A stretch of 17,536 nucleotides of DNA, taken from an uncultured Lachnospiraceae bacterium (GTDB taxonomy: Bacteria; Bacillota; Clostridia; Lachnospirales; Lachnospiraceae). Shown here in pieces: positions 15,129 through 17,536 of this stretch (positions within the stretch are counted from its first letter, which is position 1; every line of letters starts with the position of its first letter). The stretch lies in assembly GCA_934371505.1 (NCBI GenBank), contig CAKRNW010000039.1, positions 1 through 17,536 on the forward strand, read 5' to 3'. Made by a program: the position numbers and the translations under genes. Under the pieces are notes generated by a model. The model saw nothing but the letters and a program-made list of their open reading frames with translations, did not search any database and was not told the DNA's origin.

Positions 15129-15182
15129 ATGAAAATTTTACAGGCATTAGCCAGTAAGATAGTGGAAATGTTGTACGAATAA
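15129..15182 (+). CDS. Possible 17-residue leader peptide ORF upstream of the cassette
   Basis: ATG at 15129 follows AAGGA (15118-15122) by 6 bases and sits about 11 bases after the -10 box. The frame gives MKILQALASKIVEMLYE and stops at TAA (15180-15182), 17 bases before the GTG start of the next gene. It could be a regulatory leader peptide, a very small protein or chance. No run of a single amino acid typical of attenuation leaders is present. The position between a strong promoter and the first cassette gene makes translation plausible. Confidence 0.4.
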   Translation: MKILQALASKIVEMLYE

Positions 15183-15199
15183 AGAAAGCAGGTGGGATA

Positions 15200-15640
15200 G
15201 TGAAAACTTTGGCTAAAGAAAAATATGATATGAGATTAAAGCGACTATTGGGTGGAAAACTATCTTACGATGTTTTCCGCTCCGAAATATGTCATATGTA
15301 TCATTTTGACGGAGATTATGAATTTATCAGTAAGGTAATGAGAGTTAATCTTGTTATGGTATTATGGAATAACCATGAGTATGACAAAGCCCTTTATACA
15401 CTTGCAATGATAGACTACATCTCATGGAAAAATGGTGTTATGTTGTATGAAGGATATGCAAAAATACGAGCTTGTAAACTAGAAAAAATTTTATATCCCG
15501 AAGGAATTATCTTATTAGATAAAATTGAGCATAGTCACAAAAATAGAGATGAGGCAGTAAAAATTTGCAGCCATGACCAATGTGGTGCCTTTTTCTTCCG
15601 CCATAATATAATAGAAAGGAATATTGAGGATGTCGTTTGA
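15200..15640 (+). CDS. Unrecognised 146-aa protein, first gene of the two-gene cassette
   Basis: I cannot assign a family. The protein is soluble, mainly helical and mildly basic. It has a distinctive central stretch, ALYTLAMIDYISWKNGV followed by MLYEGYAKIRACKLEKILYP, and ends FFFRHNIIERNIEDVV. There is no obvious helix-turn-helix or nuclease motif. The start is GTG at 15200, with AGGTGG at 15189-15194 in front. Its end overlaps the start of the nucleotidyltransferase gene by 11 bases (ATGTCGTTTGA), which signals translational coupling and a fixed ratio of the two products. In AbiE-like and MNT/HEPN-like pairs such a small partner is often the antitoxin or a cofactor; applying that here is inference. 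The gene is clearly AT-richer than gdhA and mutS. Confidence 0.8.
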   Translation: MKTLAKEKYDMRLKRLLGGKLSYDVFRSEICHMYHFDGDYEFISKVMRVNLVMVLWNNHEYDKALYTLAMIDYISWKNGVMLYEGYAKIRACKLEKILYPEGIILLDKIEHSHKNRDEAVKICSHDQCGAFFFRHNIIERNIEDVV

Positions 15641-16397
15641 ATTTAATCGGTCAAATATTGATCATTATTTATATTTGGTTGCTAAAGAATATAAGAAGGC
15701 AAACAGAGCTAACCCGGAAGCCGAAATTATTATTGTTGGTGGTGCATCTATGATCATGAATTATAATTTCAGGGATACCACGACAGATATTGACAGCATT
15801 ATAAGAGCAGCTTCATCAATGAAGGAAGTTATTAATCGAGTTGGAGATGAAAATGATTTGGGGGATGGTTGGTTGAATGATGATTTCAAGAATACATCTT
15901 CTTATAGCCATAAATTAATTGAATGCAGTCATTTTTATAAAAAATTTTGCAACTGCCTAAGTGTAAGAACTGTATCAGATGAATATCTTTTAGCGATGAA
16001 AGTAAGATCAGCCAGAAGCTATAAAAATGATTTGTCGGATATAGTCGGTATCATCAAAGAACATCAGGAGATGGATAGAACATTGAATTTTCAGATCCTA
16101 AATGAAGCGTATAAAAGTTTATATGGTGAAGATATTCATTCAGATATAGCAGATAAAATCAAAAGTATATTTGCAAGTGATGACTTAGAAGATTTATTTT
16201 ATAGTATAAAAAAGGAAGAGCAGGCAAATAAAATTGCTGCGTTAGAGGCAGAAGAAATATATGGAAGAACTGTCAATGAAGATAACGTGGAGAAATTTAT
16301 TGAGCATTTCAGACCGTCAGAAGAAAAGGTTAAATTAAAAACTGAAGCTGATAATCAGGAATTTACAAATTCGCTGCATCGAAAAAGAGGAAGATAA
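15630..16397 (+). CDS. Nucleotidyltransferase-fold protein (DUF6036/AbiEii-like), 255 aa
   Basis: Residues 33-58 read EIIIVGGASMIMNYNF, then RDTTTDIDSII. The GG at 37-38 followed by Asp53-x-Asp55 is the active-site pattern of the DNA polymerase beta-type nucleotidyltransferase fold. The later LAMKVRSARSYKNDLSDIVGII (about 122-145) matches the helix that follows in DUF6036-type proteins. Some relatives (AbiEii, MenT) transfer nucleotides to tRNA acceptor ends and are toxins; others are uncharacterised. The C-terminal third is charged, probably helical, and ends KRGR. I choose ATG 15630 because AGAAAGGA at 15613-15620 is 9 bases away; the upstream TTG at 15624 is poorly placed. It overlaps its partner by 11 bases and is AT-rich. 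Toxin function is inferred from family and operon form only. Confidence 0.82.
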   Translation: MSFEFNRSNIDHYLYLVAKEYKKANRANPEAEIIIVGGASMIMNYNFRDTTTDIDSIIRAASSMKEVINRVGDENDLGDGWLNDDFKNTSSYSHKLIECSHFYKKFCNCLSVRTVSDEYLLAMKVRSARSYKNDLSDIVGIIKEHQEMDRTLNFQILNEAYKSLYGEDIHSDIADKIKSIFASDDLEDLFYSIKKEEQANKIAALEAEEIYGRTVNEDNVEKFIEHFRPSEEKVKLKTEADNQEFTNSLHRKRGR

Positions 16398-16429
16398 ATT
16401 GAACTGAACTCAATTATCAGAAAATAGTA

Positions 16430-16451
16430 GGCGACAGGTGGGCGACAAAAG
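16430..16451 (+). repeat. 11-bp phased repeat, cluster B
   Basis: GGCGACAGGTG followed by GGCGACAAAAG continues into TGCTTGG. This parallels cluster A, which continues from GGCGACAAA into CCTGCTAGG. Cluster B therefore looks like a copy of cluster A with one unit fewer. It stands 32 bases after the stop of the nucleotidyltransferase gene. Confidence 0.8.
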
Positions 16452-16460
16452 TGCTTGGAA

Positions 16461-16517
16461 GTGGCTAAAATGCTGAAAACCTACGCAGATGCCATGTTGG
16501 CTCAGGGTGTGTGCTAA
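16461..16517 (+). pseudogene. Remnant of a gdhA 3' end (diverged copy)
   Basis: The frame ending at TAA 16515-16517 reads VAKMLKTYADAMLAQGVC. Its last ten residues, ADAMLAQGVC, match the end of the resident GdhA (VEAMLAQGVC) at eight of ten positions. At DNA level the last 27 bases (16492-16518 against 14865-14891) agree at 23 positions, and three of the four differences are silent codon changes. The fragment therefore comes from a related but diverged gdhA rather than a recent tandem copy. No upstream part of gdhA is present, so it is not functional. Confidence 0.75.
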
Positions 16518-16550
16518 TTAAGAATTTCTAAGATAATATAAGATATTGAG

Positions 16551-16586
16551 AAGTCCTGGAAATGTTGAATTTCTGGGGCTTTTCTT
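16551..16586 (+). terminator. Rho-independent terminator after the gdhA remnant
   Basis: GTCCTGGAAAT (16553-16563) pairs with ATTTCTGGGGC (16569-16579) through an 11-bp stem that includes G-T wobbles, with loop GTTGA. TTTTCTTT follows. AA/TT at the base can lengthen the stem. It now probably ends the cassette transcript, but its position 35 bases after the gdhA-like stop suggests it was originally a gdhA terminator. Confidence 0.8.
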
Positions 16587-16660
16587 TATGTATTGAAATG
16601 ACAAAAGAATTGTCAGAATATTCATAAATAGAAGATAATTTACGTTGTTTTGAGGTCGTT

Positions 16661-16704
16661 ATATACACGTGATACACAAGTGATATACAGGTGGTATACA
16701 CTTA
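16661..16704 (+). repeat. 11-bp phased repeat, cluster C (AT-rich version)
   Basis: Three consecutive 11-mers, ATATACACGTG, ATACACAAGTG and ATATACAGGTG (16661-16693), are followed by a partial GTATACACTTA. They keep the NNNNACANGTG frame of clusters A and B although the variable bases are now A and T. The rest of the gap 16587-16760 shows no gene I can support. Confidence 0.8.
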
Positions 16705-16761
16705 TTTTTACTGATTTTGGATGATTTTTTGAAGCATTTCATCCGGTGTTTTTCAAGATGA

Positions 16762-16923
16762 TACAAGCTGAATATGAGTGTACATTTGAATGTTTTTCCG
16801 GAAAATCCTGGTGCGAAGAAATGTTATGAAAAAGTGGGATTTAAGGAAAGAACGTTAACAGAGAATGCGTTTAGTTTTAAGGATGAATCTTGGGGAAGAT
16901 GTAATATGATTACTACAAGATAA
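16762..16923 (+). pseudogene. C-terminal remnant of a GNAT acetyltransferase
   Basis: The frame ending at TAA 16921-16923 reads YKLNMSVHLNVFPENPGAKK, then CYEKVGFKERTLTENAFSF and a WGRCNM tail. NPGAKKCYEKVGF is the classic C-terminal motif (strand 6 and the cofactor-side helix) of GNAT N-acetyltransferases. The N-terminal domain with the acetyl-CoA pyrophosphate loop is missing. A TGA at 16759-16761 interrupts the frame just upstream, and the ATG at 16774 lacks a ribosome binding site. Only about 50 residues of a normal 150-180 remain, so this is a broken gene. The original substrate cannot be told. Confidence 0.8.
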
Positions 16924-16954
16924 AAACTGTGAATTTAGCGAAGAATTATATATT

Positions 16955-17446
16955 ATGAAAGTAATATTTTTAGATATTGATGGTGTTCTTAACTCTAATT
17001 TCCGGAATGATACACATCAAAGAGAAATAAGTGATGGAACACTTATTGATGAAGAAAAAGTAATGTTATTGGGGCAACTTATAAGAAACACAAGTGCAAA
17101 GGTTATATTACATTCCGGTTGGAAGTTTTGGTTTGATAGTGAAGTAAAGCCATTGCGTAGAGAAGCAGAACGCTTGATAAGTATGCTTGAAAAGGAAGGT
17201 ATAAAAGTCAATGGTGTAACTCCAGACCATACAACGGAGGAGATAAGAAAAAGCAAAAAATTTAGTCTTGTTAAAGCGAGTGAAATACTTGCATGGGTAT
17301 CACAGTACGACAATATTGAAAAGTGGATAGTGATTGATGACCTTGATTTGCATAATGAAGAAATTAGAAAACATCAAATACTTACAGATGCAAGTATTGG
17401 TTTAACTGTCGAAAATATATGTGAAGCAGAAAGATTGTTATTGTAA
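16955..17446 (+). CDS. HAD-fold hydrolase, stand-alone HAD_SAK-like domain, 163 aa
   Basis: The protein begins MKVIFLDIDGVLNSNF, the DxDG motif I of haloacid dehalogenase phosphatases (Asp7 nucleophile, Asp9 acid). Motif II is LHSGW (Ser54), a basic residue for motif III is near Lys107, and the acidic motif IV is WIVIDDLDL (Asp128, Asp129). With no large cap domain it resembles the compact HAD domain described in Swiss-army-knife RNA repair proteins, where it would act as a phosphatase on nucleic acid ends. Here it stands alone with no ligase or kinase next to it. All catalytic positions look intact. There is no strong Shine-Dalgarno (only GCGAAGA about 12 bases upstream), so expression may be low. 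It lies in AT-rich accessory DNA after the GNAT remnant. Confidence 0.82.
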   Translation: MKVIFLDIDGVLNSNFRNDTHQREISDGTLIDEEKVMLLGQLIRNTSAKVILHSGWKFWFDSEVKPLRREAERLISMLEKEGIKVNGVTPDHTTEEIRKSKKFSLVKASEILAWVSQYDNIEKWIVIDDLDLHNEEIRKHQILTDASIGLTVENICEAERLLL

Positions 17447-17505
17447 ACACGCACACTTTAAAATTTCAGTAATACGCTCTGTTGATGTGCTGATTTTTCT
17501 ACGAT

Positions 17506-17527
17506 ATACTCCTTCAAAAAGGAGTGT
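17506..17527 (+). promoter_or_regulatory. Hairpin enclosing the ribosome binding site of a gene starting at 17534
   Basis: ACTCCTT (17508-17514) and AAGGAGT (17519-17525) form a perfect 7-bp stem with loop CAAA, which can be lengthened by one wobble and one A-T pair. The Shine-Dalgarno AAGGAG (17519-17524) is entirely in the 3' arm, 9 bases before the ATG that ends the window. Folding would block ribosome access. Confidence 0.7.
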
Positions 17528-17533
17528 GCTCTT

Positions 17534-17536
17534 ATG
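17534..17536 (+). CDS. Probable start codon of the next gene (rest outside window)
   Basis: Only the ATG is present. It is called because a full AAGGAG precedes it at 9 bases and no other gene claims this stretch. Nothing can be said of the product from the window itself; the hairpin over the ribosome binding site is the sole clue to its nature. Confidence 0.5.

Noticed and set aside
16606..16625. TGACA...TGTCA inverted repeat
   Set aside because: Only five base pairs in AT-rich DNA, expected by chance.

Overview
The window looks like chromosomal DNA from a Gram-positive Clostridia species, most likely the family Lachnospiraceae. This rests on protein sequences I recognise by eye (MiaB, MutS, ProA, PepT, a 73-residue DUF896 protein, NADP-type glutamate dehydrogenase), AGGAG-type ribosome binding sites, TTGNNN-17-TATAAT promoters and a tRNA without an encoded CCA. 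No database search was possible. Every gene I support is on the + strand.

Region 1 (1-6997) is metabolic and housekeeping. It holds the tail of a BaiN/HI0933-type flavoprotein, a 165-bp fold-back palindrome, a COG2509-type FAD protein and a deoxyinosine-type DNA glycosylase. A promoter at 2763-2791 then leads a tight run of DUF896 protein, 5-formyltetrahydrofolate cyclo-ligase, proA, an unrecognised protein with a nuclease-like motif pattern plus a predicted winged helix, and pepT. A strong terminator closes it at 6971-6997.

Region 2 (7000-13315) has miaB and mutS from one promoter, then tRNA-Arg(CCG), a membrane-anchored protein with two SH3 domains and its terminator, and a small all-helical protein.

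Region 3 (13316-14890) is gdhA with its own promoter, a long 5' leader and a 14-bp perfect palindrome upstream.

Region 4 (14891-17536) is accessory DNA, visibly AT-richer and mosaic. A two-gene overlapping cassette (an unrecognised 146-residue protein plus a nucleotidyltransferase-fold protein) has its own promoter and a possible 17-residue leader ORF. It is bracketed by a 16-bp identical direct repeat belonging to clusters of an 11-bp phased motif, NNNNACANGTG. Just beyond the downstream repeat lies a diverged second copy of the gdhA 3' end with a terminator. Then come a third 11-bp cluster, a GNAT acetyltransferase remnant and a stand-alone HAD protein. The window ends on an ATG whose Shine-Dalgarno lies inside a hairpin.

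The candidate novel system is the 15089-16397 cassette with its repeat boundaries. Its arrangement resembles toxin-antitoxin or abortive-infection operons of the AbiE/DUF6036 kind, but with a partner I cannot place. A defence role is inference only.
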